This document shows, piece by piece, positions 1 through 8,373 of a DNA stretch of 64,000 nt. The stretch lies in the NCBI RefSeq assembly GCF_000311845.1, contig NZ_HE978574.1, positions 1,021,248-1,085,247 of the forward strand. Direction: 5' to 3'. Origin of the DNA: Enorma massiliensis phI. Lineage in GTDB: Bacteria > Actinomycetota > Coriobacteriia > Coriobacteriales > Coriobacteriaceae. The first letter of the stretch is position 1. Each line of letters opens with the position of its first letter. The notes under the pieces are model-generated. The model was not told the DNA's origin, did not search any database, and saw only the letters and a list, made by a program, of their open reading frames with translations. The position numbers and the translations under genes were made by a program.

Positions 1-1394
1 GCACCGCTAGGCAGGCAGGAGCGTCCCGTCTTGCTCCCAAGCCTGCGGCGAAGGCTTCGTCGCGGCCTGTTGCGGGGTCCGTCTCGTCGCGCCCTGCCGC
101 GGGGCGCAAACCGCTGCGCCAGCCGGCGGCCGCGTCTCCCGCATCTCGTTCCAAGCTCGGCGCTTCGGGCGCCTCCCGTTTGAAACCCTCACCGAAGCCT
201 TCTGGTGTTGCGAAACGCGGCGCCGTGCGCGCTTCCGGCGGTGCGGGCGAGGGGCGCGCAGGCCTTGCCTCCGTGCTCAGTCGCATCAAGCTTCCCGCTG
301 TCGCGATTCCGGGGCGCATCGTGGCGGTGGTCGCTGCGGTGCTCCTGGTGCTGGTCGTTGGCGGGGTGGTCGTTACCAACTCGCCGATCTTCTCGGTGAC
401 GGAGGTCGTCGTGAACGGCAGCGAGCATGTTACGCAGGATACGGTCGAGCGTTTGGTGGACGTTCCCGAGGGTTCGACGCTCTTCAATTACGACGCATCG
501 GCGATCGAGGCGTCGCTCAAACAGAATCCCTGGGTCGAGAGCGTGCAGATCGAGCGTACGTTCCCGCATACGATTACCATTACCCCGGTTGAGTACAAGG
601 TCGCTGCAATCGCCTACATCACCTCGAGCGACGTTGCCTGGGCAATCGATGCGAGCGGCACCTGGATCGCGCCCATCTCGCTGTCGGTCGCGGTAGACGC
701 CGAGGGGAGCGTCGTTTCGGGCACGGCGGGCACGCAGGCAAGCCTGCAGCAGGGTAGTGATGGCTCGGAGGATGCCTCTGCTTCTTCTGACGGTGCGGGC
801 GGCGATGCAGCTTCCTCTGACAGCACGGATGGCGACGCTTCGTCGTCCGGTGACGGCGCGGACACCTCGGGTGCATCTTCTGATTCAGATGCAGCCGGTG
901 ATGCCGAGGGCGGCTCCTCCGCAGATTCCGATACGGCTCCAGCCGATGGCGGCTCGGGCTCCGACACAGCTTCGGCGGATAACGCTTCGAGCTCCGATGG
1001 CAGTGCCGCCGACGGTACGCAAACCTTAACAGGCATCAACGCCGCGCTGGCGCTTGCACGCCAGGACGGTGCGGTGCTGTTCACCGACATAGCATCCGAT
1101 GTCGAACCCTCCGAAGGCAGTAAGGTTTCTTCGGATGTCATCACGGCGGGGCTGGAGTACGTAAGCGGCTTCTCAAGCGACTTCCTCGCGCAGGTCGATT
1201 ACCTGTCGCTCGAGTCGGTCGATGCCATCTCCGTCTTCCTTTCGAATGGCATCGAGGTCGCGCTCGGGGAGCCTACCGACGTCTCGCTCAAGGAACGGGT
1301 CGTTACCGGGCTTCTCGACCAGGTGCAGGGCATCACGTATATCGATGTCCGCAACCCCGAGAGCCCGACATACCGTAGCGCGCCGAGCGCTTAG
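1..1394 (+). CDS. ftsQ: Cell division protein FtsQ/DivIB, 5' end outside the window
   Basis: Single-pass divisome protein that links FtsB/FtsL with septal wall synthesis. The frame ending at 1394 is open without a stop all the way to base 1, and the first 60 codons are Ala/Pro/Arg/Ser-rich, as expected of a basic cytoplasmic tail, so the true start is probably upstream. A TTG at 180 is the first start-like codon of a shorter reading. A hydrophobic segment lies at about 315-380 (GRIVAVVAAVLLVLVVGGVV), followed by a POTRA domain at about 393-600 (FSVTEVVVNGSEH, NPWVESVQIERTFP) and the beta domain. At about 720-1020 the beta domain is split by roughly 100 residues made almost only of Ser, Asp, Gly and Ala. 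It sits directly upstream of ftsZ, the usual dcw order. Confidence 0.88.
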   Translation, partial: TARQAGASRLAPKPAAKASSRPVAGSVSSRPAAGRKPLRQPAAASPASRSKLGASGASRLKPSPKPSGVAKRGAVRASGGAGEGRAGLASVLSRIKLPAVAIPGRIVAVVAAVLLVLVVGGVVVTNSPIFSVTEVVVNGSEHVTQDTVERLVDVPEGSTLFNYDASAIEASLKQNPWVESVQIERTFPHTITITPVEYKVAAIAYITSSDVAWAIDASGTWIAPISLSVAVDAEGSVVSGTAGTQASLQQGSDGSEDASASSDGAGGDAASSDSTDGDASSSGDGADTSGASSDSDAAGDAEGGSSADSDTAPADGGSGSDTASADNASSSDGSAADGTQTLTGINAALALARQDGAVLFTDIASDVEPSEGSKVSSDVITAGLEYVSGFSSDFLAQVDYLSLESVDAISVFLSNGIEVALGEPTDVSLKERVVTGLLDQVQGITYIDVRNPESPTYRSAPSA

Positions 1395-1831
1395 GGAGGA
1401 GCCGCGCGTCCGTGTGCGCTCTGGGAGCGCTGGGCTACTGCGGTGCGTGCGGGGTGCGCCGGGCTGCCGCAGCACGCCCGGGGAGGAGCCGGGTGTCCGT
1501 GCGGGGCGCAAGAAACGCCCAGCAGGTGCGAAGGGCGTCTATCAAAGCTCTGAACGCTCTCCTGTGACCCGCGCTGCGCCCAGGCCCGTCCGTGTCTCCG
1601 TGGTGTTCTGTGAGAGGGGCGTTGCGCGTCGAGCACGCACCCTGAAATCCGCGTTGCATGATGTCACCCCGCCCGACCTGCGAATATGCAGCGAGCTTCA
1701 TATTTTCGCCTCCGTCCATTTGACTCCAACTGCATTTTTGTGCAAAGATATGCCGATTTACCTCGACGTTTAATGTAAACTTGAACGTTAGAGTTTAACC
1801 CGGAACCGCAGTCCGAATTCGGAGGACCGAC
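1395..1831. other. ftsQ-ftsZ intergenic region, promoter-like
   Basis: This 437-bp stretch has no coding frame I can support. An imperfect direct repeat (19 of 21 identical) lies at 1394-1414 and 1481-1501 (GGAGGAGCCG then GTCCGTG). From about 1680 the sequence becomes clearly AT-rich, ending in the inverted repeat GTTTAATGTAAAC at 1768-1780 and the ftsZ Shine-Dalgarno GGAGGA near 1820. The AT-rich part is the likely site of an ftsZ promoter, but I could not assign -35/-10 boxes with normal spacing. Confidence 0.5.
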
Positions 1832-2965
1832 ATGCACGAGAGCGAGATCAGCAACTACCTTGCCGTCATCAAAGTGGTGGGCGTCGGCGGCGGCGGAACC
1901 AACGCGGTCAACCGCATGATCGAGGAGGGTATCCGCGGCGTCGAGTTCGTGGCCATCAACACGGACGCGCAGGCGCTCGCGATCTCGGATGCGGACATCA
2001 AGGTCCACATCGGTACCGATCTTACGCGTGGCCTGGGCGCCGGCGCGAACCCCGAGATCGGCCGCAAGGCTGCCGACGAGAGCCGTGACGATATCCAGGA
2101 GGCGCTCGAAGGCGCCGACATGGTGTTCATCACGTGCGGCGAAGGCGGCGGCACCGGAACCGGCGCTGCTCCCATCGTGGCCGACATCGCCATGAACGAC
2201 ATCGGCGCGCTGACCGTGGCCGTCGTGACGAAGCCCTTCACCTTCGAGGGCCGCAAGCGCAAGGCGAGCGCCGAGGAGGGCATCCGTACCCTGGCCGACT
2301 GCGTCGACACTATGATTGTCATCCCGAATGACAAGCTGCTCGACATCGCCGAGAAGAAGACCACCATGCTCGAGGCCTTCGCCACGGCCGATGGCGTGCT
2401 TTCCCAGGGCACCCAGGGCATCACGGACCTCATCACCGTGCCCGGCATCATCAACCTCGACTTCGCCGACGTGAAGACCATCATGAAGCAGGCCGGTACC
2501 GCCATGATGGGCATCGGCACCGCCTCTGGCGACAACCGCGCCGTGGACGCTGCCCAACAGGCCATCTCGAGCCGCCTGCTCGAGAGCTCCATCGATGGTG
2601 CCACGCGCGTGCTGCTCTCCATCGCCGGCTCCAAGGACCTCGGCATCCAGGAGATCAACGACGCCGCCGACCTCGTGGCGAACGCCGTCGACCCCGAGGC
2701 GAACATCATCTTCGGTACCGTGGTGGACGAGTCGCTCGGCGATCAGGTGCGCATCACCGTCATCGCCACCGGCTTCTCCGATGCCAACGTGGGCCGTCAG
2801 GATCAGCTCTTCCAGGCGAGCACCCAGAAGAGCGAGCCTGTTTCCGCGCCCGCTCAGCAGAGCAAGCAGTCTTCTTCGACGCGCACCATCGGTGGCACCG
2901 AGGTTCCGAACTTCGGTAACGACCAGTTCGAGCTTCCCGATTTCCTGAAGCGCGGCAACTTCTAG
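1832..2965 (+). CDS. ftsZ: Cell division GTPase FtsZ
   Basis: Tubulin-like GTPase that polymerises into the Z ring at midcell. The 377-residue length is normal. The nucleotide-binding glycine run GGGGTN is at residues 19-24, the tubulin signature [10 protein letters not shown] at 105-114, and the catalytic T7 loop NLDFADV at 208-214. A variable Ser/Gln-rich linker from about 325 leads to the conserved C-terminal peptide ([10 protein letters not shown]) that binds FtsA/SepF-type membrane anchors. The ATG has a good GGAGGA upstream. No ftsA is visible; sepF at 6.4 kb is the probable membrane tether. Confidence 0.98.
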   Translation: MHESEISNYLAVIKVVGVGGGGTNAVNRMIEEGIRGVEFVAINTDAQALAISDADIKVHIGTDLTRGLGAGANPEIGRKAADESRDDIQEALEGADMVFITCGEGGGTGTGAAPIVADIAMNDIGALTVAVVTKPFTFEGRKRKASAEEGIRTLADCVDTMIVIPNDKLLDIAEKKTTMLEAFATADGVLSQGTQGITDLITVPGIINLDFADVKTIMKQAGTAMMGIGTASGDNRAVDAAQQAISSRLLESSIDGATRVLLSIAGSKDLGIQEINDAADLVANAVDPEANIIFGTVVDESLGDQVRITVIATGFSDANVGRQDQLFQASTQKSEPVSAPAQQSKQSSSTRTIGGTEVPNFGNDQFELPDFLKRGNF

Positions 2966-3024
2966 CCTGCATCGCGGATGCGGACGGATTCGCCTGCATC
3001 GGCACAATTGGTTGCATTGCATGA

Positions 3025-3053
3025 GCGCCGGGGCTGATTGCCTCGGCGCTTCT
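3025..3053 (+). terminator. Candidate ftsZ terminator
   Basis: A GC-rich stem (GCGCCGGGGC, TGATT loop, GCCTCGGCGC; one G-U pair) is followed by TTCTC. The T run is short, so termination may be partial. Confidence 0.5.
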
Positions 3054-3106
3054 CGTATCGAGCGAACGAGCCAAGCGGGCACTCCCGTGAGCCCTTTTCA
3101 AAGTTG

Positions 3107-3164
3107 CATGCCGAATTACGCAATAAGAGCCGATATTTTTCTCCTTATTGCGTAATTCGGCATG
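3107..3164. repeat. Perfect 21-bp inverted repeat with 16-nt loop
   Basis: Arms at 3107-3127 and 3144-3164 are perfectly complementary (they begin CATGCCGAATTACGC and end GCGTAATTCGGCATG). The arms are AT-richer than the surroundings. There is no T tract next to the stem, so this does not look like an ordinary terminator. The right arm runs straight into the 36-bp tandem array. It may be a mobile palindromic unit or a stable RNA hairpin. Confidence 0.85.
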
Positions 3165-3335
3165 TAAGATGCCGTGTGGGCCGCCGCATAAGGTGCCATG
3201 CAGGATGCCTCGTGGGCCGCCGCATAAGATGCCATGCAGGCTACCTCGTAGGTCGCCGCAAGAGATGTCGTGTGAGCTGCCTTGTAGAAGGCCGCGTGGG
3301 ATGTCGTATGGGCCGCCGCGCTGGATGGCATGTAG
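3165..3335. repeat. Degenerate 36-bp tandem repeat array, about 4.5 units
   Basis: Units begin near 3176, 3212, 3248 and 3284 with an exact 36-bp spacing. The first two are nearly identical (GTGGGCCGCCGCATAAG, then GTGCCATGCAG); later ones drift. Because 36 is a multiple of 3, all frames on both strands stay open and give spurious 12-residue peptide repeats. There are no spacers between units. The array lies between ftsZ and pgeF, 40 bp from the pgeF start, and its function is unknown. Confidence 0.8.
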
Positions 3336-3374
3336 AATGAACAGAACACATGGACTCGCGCTTGGGGAGGCGCT

Positions 3375-4166
3375 ATGCAGGAGCTTGAACGTTTGGTAAA
3401 CGATACGGGCGTTGCGTTGGTGGGGTCCCTCGAAGGCCCGGTTGCATTCGGATTCACCGAGCGGACGGGCGGAGTTTCGAAGCCCCCTTACGCCTCGTTG
3501 AATCTGGGAAGCCATGTGGGTGATGAGCCCGAGGCGGTCCAGGAGAACCGGCGCCGCGTGCTTGCAGCGCTCGGATGCGAGGAGGCGCTCGGCCGCCTTA
3601 TCGTTCCCAACCAGGTCCACGGCGACCATGTCGTGACCGTGTCCTCTTCGGATGCGGCAGCGCTTGGTGGGGCTCGCGCTGAGGCAACTGCGGGCGCCGA
3701 TGCCGTCGTGTGCACCGTTCCGGGCGTACCGGTGCTGCTGTGCTTTGCCGACTGCGTTCCCGTGATCGTTGTCTGCCCGGGCGGTTTCGCCGTCGTCCAT
3801 TCGGGCTGGCGGGGCACGTATGCGGAAATCGCCGGAACGGCGGCGCGTGCATTGGGTGAGGCCACGGGCTGCGCGCCGAGCGATATGCGTGCATATATTG
3901 GCCCGCACGTCCTGGGTGATGAATACGAGGTCTCCGCTGAGCTCATCGAGCAGTTCTCCCAGCGGTTCACCGATACCAACCCGTCGGGCCCGCGGATGCT
4001 CGACCTTGCGCGCGCCATCACGCAGGCACTCGTTCGCGCCGGTTTGGCGGAAGGGTCAGTTCTTGATACGTGTCTTTCCACCGTTCGCCACAACGACCGC
4101 TTCTACTCCTATCGTGCCGAGAACGGCTCCTGCGGGCGTCATGCTGCGGTCGCGGTGATGCGCTGA
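3375..4166 (+). CDS. pgeF: Peptidoglycan editing factor PgeF/YlmD (multicopper polyphenol oxidase family)
   Basis: Member of the DUF152/YfiH/laccase-domain family, found beside ftsZ in many Gram-positive bacteria. E. coli PgeF (YfiH) prevents mis-incorporation of L-Ser into muropeptide precursors; some homologues oxidise phenols or act on nucleosides in vitro. The family's metal ligands are visible: His82 in PNQVHG, Cys127 in CFADC, and His142 in HSGWRG. The 263-residue length is typical. The ATG follows GGGAGG. The position after ftsZ supports a role linked to wall synthesis; the exact substrate cannot be read from sequence. Confidence 0.9.
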   Translation: MQELERLVNDTGVALVGSLEGPVAFGFTERTGGVSKPPYASLNLGSHVGDEPEAVQENRRRVLAALGCEEALGRLIVPNQVHGDHVVTVSSSDAAALGGARAEATAGADAVVCTVPGVPVLLCFADCVPVIVVCPGGFAVVHSGWRGTYAEIAGTAARALGEATGCAPSDMRAYIGPHVLGDEYEVSAELIEQFSQRFTDTNPSGPRMLDLARAITQALVRAGLAEGSVLDTCLSTVRHNDRFYSYRAENGSCGRHAAVAVMR

Positions 4167-4355
4167 CCCGGTACCCCCGACCGTTTGCCGGGTGACGAAC
4201 GGCTCCTTACACATTCCTTACATGCGCCACGTAGAGTGAGGTGGGGGCGTTGCACCCTGCCCGCCTGCGGCGATTCGCTGTGCGAGCCGGGCCGCGCTGC
4301 CGCCCCTGGTGTATTTGACCTGCTTGTATTCGGTTTGGCTTGTAAGGAGTAGACC

Positions 4356-5207
4356 ATGCGAAAGCTGTACCATCGCCAGCTCGTGGAGGCACGCCACGAG
4401 ATGCTCTCGATCTACGAGACGATCGACCTCGCCCTCCACGATGCCGTGCGCGCATTCATCTCGGGAGACAAGAAGCTCGCGGGCGCTACGCGGGAGAAGA
4501 CGTACCAAATCGATGCGCGCTGCGCGAACCTCGAAGCGGTCTGCTACAACCTCATCGCTACCCAAGGGCCGGTCGCATCGGATTTCAGGCTTCTCCAGAC
4601 CATCATCTATACCGATTTCTGCCTGCAGCGCATGTGCGATAAGGTCCGTCGCACCGCACGTGCGGCAAAGCTGCGGGTCTCGGCCGATATCGAGCTTCCG
4701 GCAGAGCTTATCGAGCTCGTTGAGGAAGAGGCGAAGACCGTCTATAGGGTCATGGGAACGGCCGCCTCGGTGCTCGTGCTGAACGACCTCGGTCTTTTGC
4801 GCGAGCTGAGCGAGCAGGAGGAGTCTGCTCACGGCGTCTACGAAGAGTTCTTCCGTTCGTACAATCGCATGGCGGCCATCGATCTCGGCGAGGGGAGCGA
4901 CGATAGCTCATACGACGACCTGCGCCGTGTAATCATGGCGTCGCGCTATCTCGACCGGTGCGCGCAGTACAGCATCGACGCAGCCGCGCGCGTCCTGTTC
5001 CTGCTCACCGGCCAGCGGTGGAACCAGATGGAAATCGCTACCTTCGATGAGGACGAGCTCGAGGGAATGAGGGTTCCGGCGGGAGAGGGCGCGTTTCTCG
5101 ACCCAGCATCCGATGCGCTCTGCGTGGCGCGCATCCCGCGCGACGAGCTCGATCAACGCGTGTGCGAGCTCATCGAGGGCACCGCGGGGGTCTCGCCCGC
5201 TGAGTAA
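4356..5207 (+). CDS. PhoU-domain protein
   Basis: A PhoU-type helical-bundle protein of 283 residues; two PhoU-like repeats can be seen, the first starting near residue 5 (VEARHEMLSIYETIDLALHD) and the second near 120. PhoU proteins bind metal clusters and control phosphate uptake and PhoR signalling. Here no pst genes are adjacent: the gene sits inside the division cluster between pgeF and yggS. The C-terminal 60 residues (after LLTGQRWNQMEIATFDEDE) are longer than in classical PhoU. The ATG follows TAAGGAG. Whether it regulates phosphate or has been recruited elsewhere is open. Confidence 0.8.
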   Translation: MRKLYHRQLVEARHEMLSIYETIDLALHDAVRAFISGDKKLAGATREKTYQIDARCANLEAVCYNLIATQGPVASDFRLLQTIIYTDFCLQRMCDKVRRTARAAKLRVSADIELPAELIELVEEEAKTVYRVMGTAASVLVLNDLGLLRELSEQEESAHGVYEEFFRSYNRMAAIDLGEGSDDSSYDDLRRVIMASRYLDRCAQYSIDAAARVLFLLTGQRWNQMEIATFDEDELEGMRVPAGEGAFLDPASDALCVARIPRDELDQRVCELIEGTAGVSPAE

Positions 5208-5264
5208 GCGCCGCAGGAACCATGCCGGCTGAGTAAGCACCCGAGTGCCTCGCCCGCCGACCAG

Positions 5265-5296
5265 GCGCCGCGCGCACCTCCATGCGGAGGCGGCGC
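5265..5296. other. GC-rich hairpin between phoU-like gene and yggS
   Basis: GCGCCG...CGGCGC enclose an inner CCTCC/GGAGG stem. There is no T run, so it is a weak terminator candidate. An 11-bp direct repeat (GCTGAGTAAGC) covers the phoU-like stop codon and recurs about 30 bp downstream. Confidence 0.35.
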
Positions 5297-5397
5297 TCAT
5301 CAAAACCGTAAACATTGCGCGTTCGAGCGCGATCCTCTTCGCAGGGTCGCGCTCTGCGGTAGTATGGGGAGGTTATCGACGACAAGAGGTGCATGGT

Positions 5398-6171
5398 ATG
5401 TCTGAGCTAGATGCGTATCGCGAGGCTGTCGCACGTCGGCGCGAGGCGATCATGGAGCGGGTCGATGCGGCGCTTGCGCGGAGCGGGCGCAAGGCCGGCT
5501 CGGTTAAGGTGATGGCCGTCTCCAAGACGGTCGACGTGCCGCAGGTGGTCGCTGCCATCGATGCGGGGTATCGCTTCTTTGGCGAGAACCGGCCGCAGGA
5601 ACTCGTGCGTAAGCTCGAGGGACTTTCCGTGCTCGCCGGCGAGGACGGGTGCGTTGCCGGTGCCGATGCTCGCGATCTTAGATTCGATATGATCGGCAAC
5701 TTGCAGACCAACAAGATCAACGCCGTGCTCGGTCGCGCCGCGTGCATCCATTCCATCAGCTCGCTTCACCTTGCCGAGGCGGTTTCCTCCCGTGCCGCAC
5801 GCCGCGTCGAGGCGGGGGAGCTGGCCGGCCCGCAGCCGGTTCTCATCGAGGTGAACGTCTCGGGCGAGGCCTCGAAGTCAGGGTTTGCCCCCGATGACCT
5901 GCGAAATGCATTCTCCCAGCTCGCGCAGCTCCCGGGTATTCGCATCACCGGTCTCATGACGATGGCTCCCCGTGGGGATGTTCGCTGCGCTCACGAGACG
6001 TTTGCCGGCCTACGCGATCTGCGCGACGAGTTGGCCGCATCCTACCCCTCGGTCGACCTTGCCGAGCTCTCCTGTGGTATGAGCGAGGACTTCGAGGCGG
6101 CTATCGAGGAAGGGTCCACGCTCATCAGGCTCGGTAGGGTCGCGTTCGATCCGTCCTTCGCGCTCGCCTAG
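5398..6171 (+). CDS. yggS: PLP homeostasis protein YggS/YlmE (COG0325)
   Basis: Pyridoxal-phosphate-binding TIM-barrel protein that buffers PLP and affects amino-acid and vitamin B6 balance; it has no known catalytic activity. The PLP lysine is Lys43 in MAVSKTV, followed by the family motif FGENRPQEL. Further conserved parts are HFIGxLQ-like FDMIGNLQTNK and the C-terminal SCGMSEDFEAAIEEGSTLIRLG. I chose ATG 5398 (257 residues) over an earlier in-frame start because AAGAGG precedes it and homology starts there. This gene is the usual upstream partner of sepF in Gram-positive division clusters. Confidence 0.95.
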   Translation: MSELDAYREAVARRREAIMERVDAALARSGRKAGSVKVMAVSKTVDVPQVVAAIDAGYRFFGENRPQELVRKLEGLSVLAGEDGCVAGADARDLRFDMIGNLQTNKINAVLGRAACIHSISSLHLAEAVSSRAARRVEAGELAGPQPVLIEVNVSGEASKSGFAPDDLRNAFSQLAQLPGIRITGLMTMAPRGDVRCAHETFAGLRDLRDELAASYPSVDLAELSCGMSEDFEAAIEEGSTLIRLGRVAFDPSFALA

Positions 6172-6377
6172 GCGCATAGCCGCTCCTTGCACGCTGGCGC
6201 ATGCGCATGTGGCAAGCATGAGTGTGAACATTGCATTGGGAGGGGTATTTTAGGAATCGTTGCCGCATCTTGCGGGGTACAAGGGCCTAGAATAGGGCAG
6301 TTCTGGTACGATAAGCAGGTCAGGCCAACTCAGACCTGCAACCGTACACGAATCGCAGCATGCAGAGAGGTTGAGAG

Positions 6378-7112
6378 ATGGGCTTCTTAGACGACATCAA
6401 GAGTCGGCTCCCCTTCGGCCAAGGTCAAGCTTCCTACGGCCAAGACGGCTATGACGAGGGTGACGGCTATAACGATTACTATGACGGCGATTATCAGGAC
6501 GACTACCAGACCACGGAAGACGCCTATGGTGCGCAGGGCTATAGCGGCGGTTATGCCGCGCAGCCCGCAGAGCCTTCGAACGGCATGCTCGGGCAGACCC
6601 GTCGCGGCGAGGCGGAGTCCGTCGCGGTCTACACGCGCTCAGGCCAGCTCGTGGGCGATGCGGACCGTCATGCCACCACGTACAATCCTCCCGCCCGGAG
6701 CCAGGATTCCTATCGTCCCGGGGCCTACGATACGCCCTCGAGCTATGCTGCCTCGGTGCGCGAGCACGCTGCGGCCGCCCCGGCCCCTGAGGCTGCAGCC
6801 ATCGACCGGCATGCAAGCTCTATCCTGAACGCGACTCCCCAGCTGCCGGCATACGTGCTGCGCCCGGAGAGCTACGACGACGTCGAGACCGTCGTGCGTC
6901 GCGTGCGCACCAAGCAGCCCGTGGCGCTTGTCTTCGTGGGCGTGCGCACAGAGGTAGCCAAGCGCGTTCTCGACTTCAGCTATGGTTTCGCCTGCGGCCT
7001 CGGCGCTTCCGTCAAAGAGGTGGGCGACCGCGTGTTCATGGTGCTTCCCCAGGGTTGTGAGGTTAAAGACTCCGATCTTGCAAAGCTCCGCGACGACGGT
7101 TTCCTCAAATAG
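6378..7112 (+). CDS. sepF: Cell division protein SepF
   Basis: SepF binds the FtsZ C-terminal peptide and the membrane, and anchors the Z ring in bacteria without FtsA. The N terminus MGFLDDIKSRLPFG is the expected amphipathic membrane-binding helix. Residues about 15-150 are a long, Gly/Tyr/Asp then Ala/Pro-rich linker. The compact SepF domain covers about 155-244 (SYDDVETVVRRVRTKQPVAL, RVLDFSYGFACGL). At 244 residues it is longer than Bacillus SepF, as is common in actinobacteria. The ATG follows AGAGAGG. It lies between yggS and yggT, the conserved order. Confidence 0.95.
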   Translation: MGFLDDIKSRLPFGQGQASYGQDGYDEGDGYNDYYDGDYQDDYQTTEDAYGAQGYSGGYAAQPAEPSNGMLGQTRRGEAESVAVYTRSGQLVGDADRHATTYNPPARSQDSYRPGAYDTPSSYAASVREHAAAAPAPEAAAIDRHASSILNATPQLPAYVLRPESYDDVETVVRRVRTKQPVALVFVGVRTEVAKRVLDFSYGFACGLGASVKEVGDRVFMVLPQGCEVKDSDLAKLRDDGFLK

Positions 7113-7122
7113 GCGGGGGTGC

Positions 7123-7413
7123 TTGACGATTCCGACTTTCACCTTGAACGCCTACTCGGTCGCTCAGCTCGTCGTTACGCTCGTCGATTTCTACGAGATG
7201 CTCATCATCGTCTACATCCTGCTCTCGTGGTTCCCGATCCGCGAGGGTAGCTTGGTGCACGATATCGGCATGGTGCTTCAATCGCTTTGCGAGCCCTATC
7301 TGGGCCTCTTCCGTCGGTTTATCCCTCCGATGGGCGGCCTCGATTTCTCTCCCGTTATTGCGGTTCTTGCGTTGAATCTCGTGTCGCGGCTGGTAATAGG
7401 TATAATCGTTTAG
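7123..7413 (+). CDS. yggT: YggT/YlmG family membrane protein
   Basis: Small integral membrane protein with two hydrophobic helices (residues about 12-35 and 72-96) separated by the family motif SWFPIREGS...LCEPYLGLFRRFIPP. YlmG homologues affect division and membrane organisation; the mechanism is not known. I place the start at TTG 7123 (96 residues), which has GGCGGGGG just upstream and only 10 nt after the sepF stop. The longer frame starting at 6982 would lie inside sepF. Confidence 0.88.
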   Translation: MTIPTFTLNAYSVAQLVVTLVDFYEMLIIVYILLSWFPIREGSLVHDIGMVLQSLCEPYLGLFRRFIPPMGGLDFSPVIAVLALNLVSRLVIGIIV

Positions 7414-7471
7414 GATGCAGTGTCTAGGCGCAAGCGGGGCAAGGTCCTGCGTGCGATGAAAAGGAGTGCTC

Positions 7472-8155
7472 ATGGCAATCACACCCGCCGACATTCAGGC
7501 TCAGACGTTTTCCGAGGCCAAGCGCGGCTACGATCCCGCTGAGGTCGATGTCTTCCTCGAGCAGCTTGCTACCGAGGTCGACGCGATGCTTGCCAAGATC
7601 GTCGATCTCAAGAATCGCCTGACGGCGACCGAGCAGCAGCTCGCCGATGCTCAGGACCAGCTTGCGAACGCGCAGGCTCAGACGATTGCCGCGCCCGCGC
7701 CGGTGCAGCAGCCGTCGAGCATGGGCGCCTCCGAGCGTCAGATTTCCGCGGCCCTCATCGCTGCTCAGCAGACGGCGGACGCCATCGTTGCCGAGGCTCA
7801 GCAGAATGCCGACCACATCTGCAACGAGGCCGATGCCAAGGCGCGCGACGTCATCCGCCAGGCCCTGCAGGAGAAGCAGGAGGAGCTGAAGGAGATCGAT
7901 CGTCTCAAGGCTTCCCGCGAGGAGTTCAAGGAGGAGTACCTGAAGCTGCTCCAGCACTTCATGGACGATGCTCAGAACTCCTTCCCGCCCGAGCTCATGG
8001 TTTCTTCGCTGCCCGTTGGCTCCGCCGCTGCGGGTGCCGCTCCGGTGCTCCAGTCTGCCCCGGTGGCTACCCCGGCTCCCGAGCCCGCGCCCGTCACCCC
8101 GGTCGCCGATCCCTTCGCCCCGCTCGACAACTTCGGCGTGGACGATCTGGACTAG
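7472..8155 (+). CDS. divIVA: DivIVA/Wag31-family polar coiled-coil protein
   Basis: Scaffold that recognises negatively curved membrane and places division or polar growth machinery. The N-terminal domain ITPADIQAQTFSEAKRGYDP is diagnostic. A coiled coil follows to about residue 65, then an Ala/Gln/Pro-rich linker, a second coiled coil (about 85-165), and a Pro/Ala tail. Its length is 227 residues from ATG 7472, which has AAAAGGAG upstream; an ATG two codons earlier has poorer spacing. It closes the division cluster, followed by a strong terminator. Confidence 0.95.
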   Translation: MAITPADIQAQTFSEAKRGYDPAEVDVFLEQLATEVDAMLAKIVDLKNRLTATEQQLADAQDQLANAQAQTIAAPAPVQQPSSMGASERQISAALIAAQQTADAIVAEAQQNADHICNEADAKARDVIRQALQEKQEELKEIDRLKASREEFKEEYLKLLQHFMDDAQNSFPPELMVSSLPVGSAAAGAAPVLQSAPVATPAPEPAPVTPVADPFAPLDNFGVDDLD

Positions 8156-8195
8156 CATATGCTTCAACTTGCGAGGTAAGCGCTTCGCAGACGAA

Positions 8196-8226
8196 AGGCA
8201 CCGCCCATCGGACGGTGCCTTTTTTC
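8196..8226 (+). terminator. Rho-independent terminator after divIVA
   Basis: Perfect 8-bp stem AGGCACCG/CGGTGCCT with a 9-nt loop followed by six T residues. It marks the end of the division operon. Confidence 0.93.
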
Positions 8227-8373
8227 ATGTCGAGGGGCGCGAGCGTTCCATGTCGTGGCCAGGGGTGCTTTGCCTGCCAAAAGGGGGTGCACGTTCGATT
8301 GCGCCTTTCCCGCTCCCTTTGGGCATAATGGAACCAATGACATTGCATGAAGAATGACGGCGAAGGGATGCGT

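Noticed and set aside
1664-3082. 472-codon minus-strand frame opposite ftsZ
   Set aside because: Antisense shadow, His/Gly/Asp/Arg-rich and without family resemblance.
3165-3335. CRISPR array suggested by the 36-bp period
   Set aside because: Units follow each other with no spacers, they are degenerate, and no cas genes are nearby.
3038-3340. 100-codon plus-strand frame with 12-residue repeats
   Set aside because: It is created by the hairpin and 36-bp array; the opposite strand is equally open and composition is not that of a protein gene.
6982-7122. Longer YggT start inside sepF
   Set aside because: The extra 47 residues overlap sepF out of frame and lack hydrophobic or family character.
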